Assembly (NCBI GenBank): GCA_900073065.1
Contig: FJOG01000002.1
Span: 628,800-692,799, forward strand
Reading direction: 5' to 3'
DNA length: 64,000 nucleotides
From: Phialocephala subalpina
Taxonomy: Eukaryota; Ascomycota; Leotiomycetes; Helotiales; Mollisiaceae
Part shown: piece after piece, positions 1 through 12,100 of the stretch
Layout: each line of letters starts with the position of its first letter
Numbering within the stretch: the stretch's first letter is position 1
Program-made: the position numbers and the translations under genes
The notes under the pieces: generated by a model
What the model was told of the DNA's origin: nothing
The model's database searches: none
What the model saw: the letters and a program-made list of their open reading frames with translations, nothing else

Positions 1-2166
1 TACCAAACCTTCTCGGGCATCTCTATATGGTGAGGTGAATGCGATGATTATCAGTTAAGTTGTGCAACATGAGCTCTCTGTGATTTGCAACGGCGTGATA
101 TGTGTGAAGTTGAAGCATTGTCTTTGTGAAATTTGGTTGTTCACTTGGTGTCTTTGAACGTTGTGTTTTGAGTGAAGTCCCAACCCATGGCATTAATCTG
201 CTTACTGGTTTTTCTTTCTGAATGTTGTGGTAACATTGTATTGCTTTATTGATTATTGCAAAATTAAGGTTCCATAGAGCATCTAAGTTCAAAGTTGAAC
301 TTCTGATTAGAAGGCGTTTGTTCCTTTGCTTGACCTACAACTACAAAAATTTCCACTCTACTCTATTAGCAGCAGGAGGGGTATCTAGATGTCGTTCTGT
401 TTGAATGAGCCCGTGGATTATGTATTTACGATATTGAATCGATGAGCCAAAGATAAACAATTAGAGACTATTGAATCACGAGATCAAAACCTTCTGCAAG
501 TATTTTGGTGATGATGCCTGTCCCTCTGCCTTGCTCTCTTTAGATCTCAGGTAGGACTGGGTGTGGTATGCACAAGTGAAAACAACTCTCTCATCCGATA
601 TTTGTCTACCCCTATTTTCACTGTTACTTTTATTTGAAGCGATTCAAGCAAACGAACCCCTTTCATATCCCGGTCGGTCACAAGACTCCCATTCCGAGTA
701 CCAGGAACAACTACAAACCAAACGTTGATTCATCCTATCCCAATGCCGTTCAATATACATGCAACAAGTTTAGGCCGCGCCGCGTGGCTTGTTTGCTTTT
801 CCTTCATCCCATCTGGACATTCCAGATCTGGACTTCTTAGCAAGAACCCCTATTTTTATTTGAAGCATGCTTTTTGCGGGGTATCTTGGCCTTTGTTTTT
901 TACACGTTGAACAAACAAGGCAGGGGTGACGGCCCCAGTGTTCGTTGCCACATTGTTGCATGGTGCAAGTGGCCTTTTCAGTAGTTGGTAAGCTTGGTGC
1001 ATTGCATGTGTGCTGACTTGCAATGCAGCTCTCGTCTGCTTACTACATCCAACCTCACTATCCTCACATCTTCATTCTGCTTCCGCGAATGAGGATAATC
1101 TCAGAAGTCGTCTGCCAGCAATAGAATAACGAGAGAAACGAGAAGATATCTAAGAGAGGTTTCTCAACTAGTTAAACAACTGAGAGAAGTCGAAGACTCA
1201 AAACGCGGATAACAACTTCTAAATTTGAAAGCAAGATATCGCAATATATATCATTCAGGTACAATACCCCAGAGATGGGAAAAGGAGTACACAGACTAGC
1301 GAGAGGATGTACTTTGATCTTTGGTATGTGCAAAGGAAAGAGGTTGCACTTCTTCACGATTGTATCGGTTCTTCAAAACACTAAACATCTACAGAAAGCG
1401 CAACGCAGACGAGTAGACAGTTGCCCTTGATAGCCATCTGCCTCTCATGACAGCTAGAGAGATTTTCACAATGAAATCCGCTCATATGAGGTACGGAGTT
1501 ATTTCCCAAATTTATCCTCCTGCACAAGTTCAGAGAACGAGGGTACGTCGGCAGCAGACTCTTCTCTGTCTTGAAGGTTTCGCCGTCAATCTCGATGAGG
1601 AGAAATGGGAGGTGAGAGCTCTTGGGTTCGTTATATGGAAAGGGGAACGTGATTGTGGTGCTTGTATGGGGTGAGGATCCGAGGTGGTCGTCTTTGGTTT
1701 GCATTTAGAGCTGAGAATCCGGAGATCGAGGAATGAGTGGATGTTTAGAAAAGTTAAGGGAATGTTTCCTACATCCCAAGCTCTCTACTTGGAGAGATCC
1801 GTGAGCTTAACCGCAGGAGCTTGATATTTTGGGTTTCATAGGGAGCCTTTGAACAGAAATCAGGCAGGAGGAATAATATCGTCCGAGGGTTCATTCATGT
1901 TGTACACAACCCTCCAAAATGCCTCGTCTAAAGACCTCGATCAAGTGATATCCTAGATAGCATAACGTACAATTTTCCCACTCGGAACCATGCCGTGTAC
2001 CTCAACTCCAACGTTCATACTCCGTCTGACCGTGTTCATGTCCCCGGAACGCCATGCAACTTCCAACATAACAAAGTAAAGTAACAAATCTACCCCTGTC
2101 CAATCCAGAGCAAATGCAAGGATCTAGCCAGGTATTCCGTACACGTCTATCTATATAACACACCCT
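1..2166. other. left-end stretch without a supported gene
   Basis: No convincing gene was found in these 2.2 kb. The longest open frame on the minus strand, 1381-1704 (107 codons), shows no recognisable domain and no clear splice partners. Its 3' part is next to the 3' side of the NIPA-like gene. A short untranslated or non-coding transcript cannot be excluded. Confidence 0.5.
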
Positions 2167-3797
2167 TCACACGCTTCCTGACGAAGGGCCTTCACCAGCA
2201 CCAGAATCTGGATTCGGTCCAGGAGAGCCAGAAGAACCTGGCGGCCCTTTCCCACTCCCGTCTCGATGATCTTTGTTCCACCAACGCATTTTCCAGAACC
2301 CGCCTGTGGCGTCTTGGGAATGTGTTTTACGGCGTACAGGACGGGCGGTGAAGCCTGGAAAGCCGGTAGAACGTCTCCTCCTCCTTCTACCTAATGTGTC
2401 TCTTCGAAGTAAGGATGTGGTTTCGTCTGGGATGTGATCACTATCTCCATCTCCTTGTTTCACAGCTGAAGGGGGGAGGTGGATGGAAGCACTTCTTCGA
2501 GTTGGTAGTCTGGAAGGAGAGGGTGATTTCGTATTGTCGTCTTCGAGTTCACCCCAGATCTCGTCTGCTTCTGTTAAGCGGGCTGATTTTCGAACATTTC
2601 GAGTTGCTCCTAGCACGGTGTCCATCTTCGTTTTGGGAGTCATTGGATCGTCATTCAAGAGAGCTTGATGTTGGGCTCCGATAGCTGCTTCTTCATCTGC
2701 GCCTAATTCATCTGAGTACTCGTCATTGTCCGTGTCTTCTACCAAACCCAGACCTGGTGCCAAGGCACTTTGTGCGACTGCTGGCTGCGTCTGCTCGTCT
2801 GAAAGTCGCCAGGAGAGAGCAAGTACGCCAGAGAGGAGGATGATTGTCCCGAGGGCGATGAGTCCCCCGTGGAGAGCGGAGAGGCGGTCTGTCTGTTTGA
2901 AGTAGATGAGCCCGTCAAGGATGGCTATTATGTTGTAGATGCAGAAGACGAGAGGGTAGAGGACGGAAGTCGAGACAAGCTTGAGTCCGCGGTGGAGGTA
3001 GTAAAGTTGTGTGAGGGCGAGGACAATAAGGCTGAGGAGAATAGCCCATGATTGCCAGTGGTTGAATTGATTGACTCGGTCAACAATTGTACGTACGAGG
3101 AGTTCGACTGCTGATTTTGCAACGAGCAGAGAGTGTGCTGATAGAATGCCACTTATGCATCCGTATGCTAGGCCTCGGAAGAGTCGTATTCGAGGACTTG
3201 AGGATATGCTTGGTATTCGGGAGAGGAATCCTGCTATTGCGATTATAGCCACCACCAAAAGAAGTTGCAGCATCATCCAAACCACGAATGTTTTCCGTAC
3301 CAGCAGAATCAGCAACTGATCCAGAGAGTGTGCCGGCTCGGGTATTGCCCCAAAGATTGCAATTAGTATTGCTCCACTTGAAACCAGAAGTGTTCCTCCT
3401 AAAGACCAGCGTGTGAATGGTTCCCCCAGAATGACGGTGGCGCAAATCGAATTGAAGACCAGCCCCGAAGCTTGTAAAGTTGAAAGAACGGGCAACGGCA
3501 GAGTCGTTATCTGAATTGTACTCCCGACCAAATTGGATATGATAAACATCGCCATGCCCAGCTGCCATCGCCGCCTCCTATATGGTGGTCGTCGTACATC
3601 GTAGGGGTCTTTCTCGTCTTCTAGCAGATGTGATTTTCGTTGCAGAGTAAGTCCTAGACTTTGCACACTCGTAGACAACAGTCCGACTAAAATACCGATC
3701 TAGAAAAAAGTTAGTCGTGAGTTGTGAAAGGGGGCGACTTCGAAGAGTGACTTACTGCTACGCTTCCTCCTGGCGACAGGTCGCCAAGGTTTCCCAT
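2167..3797 (-). CDS. NIPA-like (DUF803) membrane transporter, probable Mg2+ transport
   Basis: Two exons, 3797-3756 and 3699-2167, joined by a 56 bp GTAAGT..CTAG intron in phase 0, give about 524 residues. The first exon encodes the start MGNLGDLSPGGSVA and runs into a hydrophobic segment with the family motif GLTLQRKSHL. Several membrane segments follow up to about residue 325, including LGEPFTRWSLGGTLL, which is typical of NIPA/DMT-superfamily proteins. The last 200 residues are hydrophilic, acidic and then Arg- and Gly/Pro-rich (for example RRRRRRSTG), so they are probably a cytosolic regulatory tail. Animal NIPA proteins move Mg2+; the substrate of the fungal members is inferred only. The gene diverges from V-ATPase subunit E across a 508 bp promoter region. 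An alternative start inside exon 2 would lose the first membrane segment and is unlikely. Confidence 0.85.
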
Positions 3798-4305
3798 CAC
3801 GCTGTGACAGTGTCGCAAGGATTCATTTGGGGAGATTAATGGTGTAACGGCGAGATGAGGATAGTTGTCGGATCGTGGGATATGGCTTGATTTCGTGAGA
3901 GGTGACCGTTTAGCATGGATTCGTTCTGAATGTACTCGCGGTCAAGGTCGACTGACCTGCGTCTCGCTTGGGTACAGCCGCTTTAGCAGGAGGCATATTG
4001 AGAACAGACTTGACACTTTAAATTCTGTTAATGTCCGTTTTCGTTACGAATAACATGGAATGCAAGGAATTCTGCATAAGCAAAACTAGACGATCTCGTT
4101 TTGTAGTACAACGCAATTCAATTCATTCATTTCTGTGCAACCCCAGATTGAATCAGTGTCATGTGATTGAGGCGCTAATCACCGTCAAGGTTTAGATCGC
4201 AGCTTCCCTTATCGCTCGCTGCAGCTCAAGCTCTCAAGTCAACATCACAGCTCTGCCCAGCAGCACCCAGCTCCCCTCCAAGCTGCCACCACCCCAACCA
4301 CCAAG
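3798..4305. promoter_or_regulatory. divergent intergenic region, NIPA-like / VMA4
   Basis: These 508 bp separate two head-to-head genes and must hold both promoters and 5' leaders. A pyrimidine-rich leader with CACCCAGCTCCCC-type stretches lies directly before the VMA4 start. No specific factor site was assigned. Confidence 0.4.
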
Positions 4306-5114
4306 ATGTCTCAATCCCACGCCTTGTCCGACGACCAAGTACATCTCTCCCGTCCTCCAAAACTCCCCAGAAACTCAATTACTAACCCAGACAACCATGG
4401 CAGGTCGGACAAGAGCTCAAGAAAATGACTGCCTTCATCAAGCAAGAAGCTATGGAAAAAGGCCGCGAAATAGAAATCAAAGCCGACGAAGAATTCGCCA
4501 TCGAGAAATCGAAACTCGTCCGTCAAGAAACACAAGCTATCGACACCACCTACGAGAAGAAATTCAAGCAAGCACAGATGTCTCAACAGATCACCCGCTC
4601 CACCGTTGCCAACAAGACTCGTCTCAAGGTTCTTTCCGCTCGCCAAGAATTGCTTGATGGGATCTTCGAGGCGGCGGAGAAGAAGCTGGGTGAGGCGACG
4701 AAGGATAAGGGGAAGTATGAGAATATTCTGAAGAATTTGGCACTGGAAGGTTTCTATGCGTTGAATGAGAGGAAGGTGCAGGTTAGGGCGAGGAAGGCGG
4801 ATTATGAGGTTGTGAAGAAGGCGTTGAAGGGGGCGTGTGAGGAGTATAAGAAGAACGTTAGGAAGGATATTGAGGCTACGGTTGATGAGGCAAATCCGCT
4901 GCCTGAGGGAAGGTGAGTTTTCTTGTTTTGTAGTGGAGTGGAAGATAAGCTAATTGGAAGCAGTGCTGGTGGTCTCTCGATTGTGGGTGGTGGTGGAAAG
5001 ATTGATATCAACAATACTTTTGAGGAGAGATTGAAGTTGTTGCAAGATAGCTCTCTGCCGGCAGTACGAACCACACTATTCGGCATAAACGAGAACAGAA
5101 AGTTCTATGACTAG
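4306..5114 (+). CDS. VMA4: V-type proton ATPase subunit E
   Basis: Three exons, 4306-4338, 4404-4912 and 4964-5114, give 230 residues, the normal length for the family. The protein starts MSQSHALSDDQ and continues VGQELKKMTAFIKQEAMEKG, the hallmark N-terminal helix of subunit E. A long Lys/Glu-rich coiled region follows, and the C-terminal globular part contains GGLSIVGGGGKIDINNTFEE and ends LFGINENRKFYD. Subunit E is a peripheral stalk component of V1 that pairs with subunit G and links V1 to Vo on vacuole and Golgi membranes. Both introns have standard borders, and the second has a CTAAT branch site. The gene converges on the CANIN-type gene with only 218 bp between the coding ends. Confidence 0.96.
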
Positions 5115-5332
5115 AGGGACTTGCTTGGGAATTGGGAGCTTGTGGTTTGGAAGGGCATTGGGATGCTGAGCATGGGTTAGCTGCACATTGTTTAAGGCTC
5201 TGTAGAGCTGTAGAAAGTGTATGATAAAATGAACCTTTCGGGGCTTCATTCCGAAGATTCCCTACAATGAACTTCGTCTTTCACATGTACAAGTCTGGGT
5301 TGGGTATCCTCGAATTACATTTCTTTCGACTC

Positions 5333-7413
5333 CTACTTATTGACACTATTATTACTGATATTCTTCATCCTAGACACGAAGCTTGCCATGCCCTTCTTCT
5401 CTGACTGCATGTCCTCTTCCTTCCTTCCCTTGTCGGGGTCAAACCAGGTATGCGTAGGCCTGCGTTTGGTTCTTAGGGTCTCTTTTATCCGATCACTGAC
5501 CAAGTCCAACATCTCCCTGGCTTCACTTCTTGAGATGAAACCGGCTCCAGGTTGTCCGATACCAGTCAGAATATCTTTCAGGGCAGTGCTGAGATTTTCA
5601 ACATCGTCATTGAACTTCTTCTCAACCACGGGATCAGAGAGATCAAGTTTCGTTGAGCGACCGTCGTCGAGAGCAATGTCCATGAGCATCACGAGAGCTT
5701 TGAGTTCTACGTAGTCTGTTTTGGGGCCAGTAGCAAAGGCGGGGTCATACAGGCGGTTGGTGAATTTGTCCAGGTCCATTATGGAGTGTGAATGGCTCTT
5801 TGCGTACTCGACGTCATTGAAGTAGAAGCACATGGCCAGCCTTCTCCTGAGGTCATGTGTGCGGGGATGAATGGAGGAGATTACTTGGACCATTTGGAGG
5901 CGAAGAATGTGTTCCTCGACAGAAACGAAGAGCACATTACACATCTGGGCACACTGCAGATCCATTAGCGAGGGTTTGAAAGAGCTGATGATGCACCTAC
6001 ACATGTATCCCACTCTTCCTCGTTAGCGAAACTCAAGCAAAGCCGGTTAGTGGTTTCTTGGACCGCGTCCAATATGTCAATGTTTTCACATACAACTCTG
6101 TCCATGCTCATTCGCAGTAATATGCAAATGACACACATTTTTGTTGCCGACTGCAAGTATCTGGAGAGACGGCCAAGAAGCTTGATGACGGAGAGCAAAT
6201 TTGCCCAATCTCGATGGGCGTATGGTGTATCGATTTTCTGCACTGGTTTTATCTTCTCAGTGACAATGGTCGCCTGGTATGCTGCTGATGCTCCAAGATT
6301 GATGAACAGCGTCTGTATCAGTTTTGGGTCTACTAGGCGTCCAACTTGCTCAGAAGAAGCTTTCAATATGTTGATGTATGAATTGCGAAGCGGTTCGCCT
6401 GAGTCGTAGCATATCTCATCCAGCATCCACAGAAACAGCTCATCCGGTAGTTGCTTGCCGAACGCAACCATGGCTTCAGCAAAGCCAGAGATGAACGTTT
6501 GATACCTCGCATTCGGGTCCACAAGTTCAGCCTGCCAGCTCTCTGGAATAGAAGCAACTGGAAAAGGAGTTTGTCTGGCTGGCGATGTGTGGGTGTCGAA
6601 GAAGTACCAACGGCTCTCTCCCACAGTAGCTTCCGTTCTCTCTAAGGCGCGCTTAACTTTGTTGGCACCACCATCCTCTCTCTCACCTACAACAGATTCC
6701 AACAATGTCTCGTGTGAGAACTTGGATGGCTTGGTAGCATTCTCACCGTGGAACATGGGGTGATTTTCGTCATTCTTGTTCCGAGCCTCAAGCATTGCCT
6801 TGACTCTCTTGGAACTAGCTTCAGTGGCTTCATCTTCCTCCACATGACTGACGAGTGTTTTCAGGTCGTACTTGTATTTTGGCAACACTGCCAATGGTGA
6901 TGAATGAAAATCAAAGACGCTTTTCTGTTTCTTCGAGGCAGCGGCAGATGTAGATGGTGTCTGGCCATCGTTTGCCTGTCTGGTTCGATTAGAGGTATTC
7001 TTAGCCAACCAGGATCCGAGATCCTCCAGAGAGCTGTCCGAATCTTCATCCTCATTGTCAGAGTTTTGAATGACTCGTTCCTTGTCGAAGCTTTTGGACA
7101 ATGACAAGGGCACATCTTCTCTGTCTGGGGGATCAGACACAACACTGCTGGGCGTCGGGGATAAGCTCAGAGACCGGTCCCGCTGATCTGAAGTCTTGGA
7201 TGCCGAGGATGGTGTCTGAGCCATTTGAGGCTTCGAGATTGCTGGTCCAGGTGAATTTGAGGCTCTCATTGTCGGTACCGTCCCATCTGAGACTTGGGGT
7301 GCTGGGGATGTCCTAGAAACAGAAGATGACTGAAGTGCTGGTGCCGGAGGCTTCACGACGGGTTGAGCAGGCTTGAAAAAGTCGCGAATCGACTTGTTCG
7401 ACTTGTTCGACAT
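5333..7413 (-). CDS. PIP-box protein with probable CANIN (SLF2/Nse6-type) domain
   Basis: Two exons, 7413-6001 and 5953-5333, flank a 47 bp intron with GTAGGT donor, GCTAAT branch and TGCAG acceptor in phase 0, giving 677 residues. The N terminus carries NKSIRDFFKP, a PCNA-interacting-peptide-like motif with Asn in place of the usual first Gln. About 270 disordered Ser/Pro-rich residues follow. The C-terminal half, about residues 300-600, is alpha-helical; fragments such as TDYVELKALVMLMDIALDDG recall the CANIN domain of SLF2 and Nse6-like proteins, which act with the SMC5/6 complex at damaged DNA. The PIP-like motif is seen directly. The CANIN assignment is recalled from family character and needs a profile search. 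It could instead be another helical-repeat DNA-repair scaffold. Confidence 0.6.
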
Positions 7414-9101
7414 GGTTGCGAGGATGCGAGGGTTGAATCGGACGATATCACGTTGTGGATGGCCTATAGCATGTTGCTATGTCGTAAGGGCTGTCGTCGT
7501 GAATGCGACGCGAATTCGCGTCGCGCTTTTTCCAACGATCACGTGGAATTTAGAAGAACTCGCGGGAGCACTCGTCATCTCGAGATTTATCGAAGAACAA
7601 GGATATATTTTCGGAATGGCATTACGAGATGAATTATGAACGAGGTTTCACACGAATAGCCTGAGGATAAAGACGATGCAAGGCTGCGGCGGGTTTGGTT
7701 CTTCCAGCTTTCTCCTTGTCTCAAGGTTGTTTGACTCCTGACCGAGCTCAAGATTTTCATCGAGAACTTGATTCGTCGGGTCGCTCCTGTCAAAGCAGCT
7801 CCGACTGCTTGGGAAGTTGAATAAAATAAAAAAAGGGAATTTCGGGAGATCTTGACCATTCACATCCGCCTTTCATATATTTGTCAGGCTCGCTCATCGG
7901 CCCTTGAAAGAGACGGCCAAGGCTCTTGGCATTGTCCGTTCCTCCACGCCGTACCGGAATCGGATTTCACAGTCCGTCCAGAGTTAAATGAAGCAATACG
8001 GCTCGATACGATTCCCATTGATGTGTACGTGGAGGTGCCCATTTGGGAGAGGAGACGAGTCTTTCCAAGCCGCGAGACCCTGCATATTGAGGGGCACGCA
8101 ATTTGTGGCCATCGTGAACAGCGCTGCGACGCGAGCCCCTTTTGAAGTCCAAGAACACACAAAGCTCACAGGATGCTGCATCTCCAGTGCGTTTCTTGAT
8201 GGAGGTTTTCGTGTTTTATGCTTACTCCGGCGGCCGTCAATTGGATAGCATCAGCCCTGGATTTGGACCGGCTCGTCAGTGGCTGTGGGAGAGAGCCAGA
8301 ACTCGCCGGTCCATTCACCAAAGGGGGCCTTGATTACTGTAAGAAAAGATCCCTTCATCGGTGAGATCGTGTAAGCAAGCAGCCATAGAACGCTGCGCTG
8401 TGCCCGAACGTGTGTTGATGTTGCTGATCAAGCGGCCATGTGTACCTGCCGGAAGGAAGGCGGTGTTCCTTCTCGAAGCAAAGTAATTGAACCATTCAAC
8501 CAACTCCCAAAAATACCTCTCCATCACAAAACCGTGAGATCCGTAAACTTCCTTTCATCTCAAGATCGCATCCTTTGCAAAGTCCGTCATCAATTGCGGG
8601 TACGGGTTTCGGGGGAAGGAAAACGCCAGCCAACCGTCCGCCACTGCTGGTGCTGAGTAACCATCTCGCAGGGGACTTCCTCAGAGCGCCAAACATTCTA
8701 CCCTCCAACACACAACCAGTTCAGCCCCTTCCTTGCTACTCAATTCAATTGTCCCCTCCGACAATCCCGCAGGCCTTTGATATCGCTACGGCCGACTCGC
8801 CTTCGCAGTCTCCTCTCTCCTGCTGAGCGCCCTGAAGATATTCTCGAAGCGACGCGATCCCGACTTATCCGGTCTCCATAGTACCTAGTGCGAAATTCCC
8901 GCTGGAGTCTTTTGGATCGTCAACACTCGAGGACAACTTGCCACATACACGATAGAAGGTTCGAAATCGAATACATGCTGGACAAGAGATACTTTTACTC
9001 GCAGCAGGAAGACATTTGAGGGCTGCGGTCGGAGAACGCTGGAGGACAAGTTGTTTCTCCCCGAGGGGGCCTCGCCCATTCTCACCTCCTAACTCATCGC
9101 C
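7414..9101. promoter_or_regulatory. long divergent intergenic region before the flippase gene
   Basis: These 1.7 kb between two head-to-head genes contain only short overlapping open frames with no protein character. The last kilobase is rich in C and T stretches, consistent with a long 5' leader of the flippase gene. No RNA gene or transposon end was seen. Confidence 0.4.
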
Positions 9102-12100
9102 ATGGCACTCTCTGCCTATTCAGAACCGGAAGATGCACCCAATCCTACGAAGAAGTTAAGATGGGCGACACAGAGGTTAAAGGGCAAGAGCGGGAACAAG
9201 AAGCGAGGGTCGATATTGGGACGATTAGGTCATAAAAGCTCGCAGAGCAGCGAGAAGAAAAGGGATTCAGCTGGTGCGGATTCGATGGGAACTGATCTTG
9301 GTGGAATTACGGAAGAACCAGAACCTGGCGACGACGAGTCCACAGGAAATGCAGAAATTGATCGTGATGGACAGGGTCCACGAACAGTCTACTTCAACCA
9401 ACCTCTACCGCCAGATGCCGTGGACGAGCAGGGTCATCCACTCAAACATTACCGGAGAAACAAGGTCAGGACGGCGAAATACACACCTCTCAGTTTCGTA
9501 CCAAAGAATCTGTGGTATCAATTCCACAACATTGCCAATGTTTACTTCTTATTCCTTATCATCTTGACAGTAAGTTAGAAATTGCCTTTGCTCACTCCTA
9601 TGCTAATATCTTTGTAGTTCTTTAGCATCTTTGGTGCATCCAATCCAGGACTGAATGCTGTACCGCTGATCGTCATTGTCGTTATCACAGCCATCAAAGA
9701 CGCGATCGAAGATTATCGACGGACAATTCTTGACATTGAGCTGAACAACTCGCCTGTACATCGATTGGTGGACTGGAACAACGTCAACGTCAGTGAGGAT
9801 GATATATCATTATGGAGGAGATTTAAGAAAGCATGCACCCGCGGGGTTGTTGGAATTTGGGGAAAGGTCAAGAAGAACAAGAAGCAACCAGGAAAGGAAT
9901 ACGCAGAACGAGCGCTTGATGAGCCAAGGGAATCCTACGAGACGAGAGCCACAGGAGACAGACGAGTCTCAGCGTTTTCTGCTCACACCCAGCGAACCTC
10001 GTTCGCCTCGGCCCGAGAGAACATTCAAATGACACCAGTCCCGTCGCCTGGAATACCTCGAGACGACAATTTACACGTTCCTGACCAGGAGCGCCCCAAG
10101 ACAGCCTTCTCTTACGAAGGTGGCGATGGTCCTACTGTCAAGAATTTCGGCAACTTAATTAACCCAAATCTTCCAGTCACTGGAGGTCCACGATTCCATA
10201 GTGACTATTGGAAGAATGTCAAAGTTGGCGATTTTGTCCGAATTTACAATGATGATCAAATCCCAGCTGATGTTATCATTTTGTCGACCTCGGACCCTGA
10301 CGGAGCTTGTTATGTGGAGACCAAGAATTTAGACGGAGAGACCAATCTCAAGGTCAGGCACGCACTTCGAAGTGGCAGGAAGATCAAGCATGCTCGCGAT
10401 TGTGAACGAACTCAGTTTGTCATCGAGAGCGAGGCACCACAACCAAATCTGTACCAATACAGTGCTGTTGCACGCTGGACGCAGGCAAATTCCAAACACC
10501 CAGATGCACCAGGCGAGCCTATGGCCGAACCGATCTCCATCAACAATTTGCTTCTCCGAGGCTGTAACTTGCGAAACACTGATTGGATTCTTGGTGTTGT
10601 TGTCTACACTGGGTTTGATACCAAGATCATGATGAATTCCGGTATCACCCCCAGTAAACGATCAAGAATCGCGAGAGAACTAAACTGGAATGTCATCTAC
10701 AACTTCATCATTTTGCTGGTGATGTGTTTTGTGGCTGGCCTGGTTCAAGGACTCTACTGGGCTGAAGGCGGCAACTCTCTGGATTTCTTCGAATTCGGTT
10801 CCATAGGAGGCAAACCATCTCTTGATGGCTTCATCACTTTCTGGGCCGCCGTTATTTTGTTCCAGAACTTGGTGCCCATTTCTCTCTACATCTCGATCGA
10901 AATCGTCAAAACTTGCCAGGCATTCTTCATTTACAGCGACACCGAAATGTACTACGAGAAGATTGATTACCCTTGTACTCCAAAGTCCTGGAACATTTCC
11001 GATGATTTGGGACAGATTGAGTACATCTTTTCCGACAAGACTGGTACATTGACCCAGAATGTCATGGAGTTTAAGAAAGCCACCATCAATGGAGTTCCTT
11101 ATGGCGAAGCATACACAGAAGCCCAGGCTGGTATGCAAAAGCGACAGGGGATTGATGTTGAGAAAGAATCCGCTCGAGCATACGAACAGATCGCACAAGC
11201 ACGTGCCAAGATGCTGAGTGATATCCGGAGGATCTACGACAACCCATATCTTCATGATGATGAATTGACGTTCATCGCGCCAGACTTTATCTCTGATCTT
11301 CGTGGAGAGTCCGGGAGGGAACAACAGCTTGCCAATGAACAGTTTATGCTGGCTCTCGCTCTCTGTCACACAGTCATTGCCGATACCATTCCTGGAGATC
11401 CACCTCGCATTGAATTCAAAGCTCAATCTCCCGATGAGGCCGCTTTAGTGGCTACTGCGCGCGACGTTGGCTACACAGTTCTTGGCAACTCCACAGATGG
11501 TATCCGCTTGAACATCCAAGGCGAGGACCGTGCTTTCAAAGTCCTTAATACTCTCGAATTTAATTCGACCAGGAAACGAATGAGTGCTATTATTCGAATG
11601 CCCGACAACAAAATCATCCTCTTCTGCAAAGGTGCAGATAGCATTATCTACTCTCGATTAAAGAAAGGAGAACAGTCTGAGCTTCGCAGGAGTACGGCAG
11701 AGCATCTCGAGATGTTTGCTCGAGAAGGTCTGAGAACACTCTGCATAGCACAAAAAGAGCTGGGTGAACAGGAGTATCAACAGTGGAATAGAGACCATGA
11801 AATCGCTGCGTCCGCCATACAAGACAGAGAAGATAAGCTAGAAGCAGTTGCAGATCTCATCGAGCGTGATCTCACACTGCTAGGAGGCACTGCTATCGAA
11901 GATCGTTTGCAAGAGGGCGTTCCAGATACTATTGCTCTTCTTGCTGAGGCTGGTATCAAGCTTTGGGTTTTGACTGGAGACAAGGTCGAGACCGCCATCA
12001 ACATTGGATTCTCTTGCAACCTCCTCAATAACGACATGGAACTTATCGTTTTCAAGGTTGATGATGAGTCAGTGGATAGTGCTGAGGCCGAGCTCGACAA

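Noticed and set aside
1381..1704. Minus-strand open frame of 107 codons
   Set aside because: No domain, no splice partners and no conserved-looking block; it could be real but is not supported.
10680..11426. Minus-strand open frame of 248 codons
   Set aside because: It lies antisense inside the P4 ATPase coding region and has no start context or family character.
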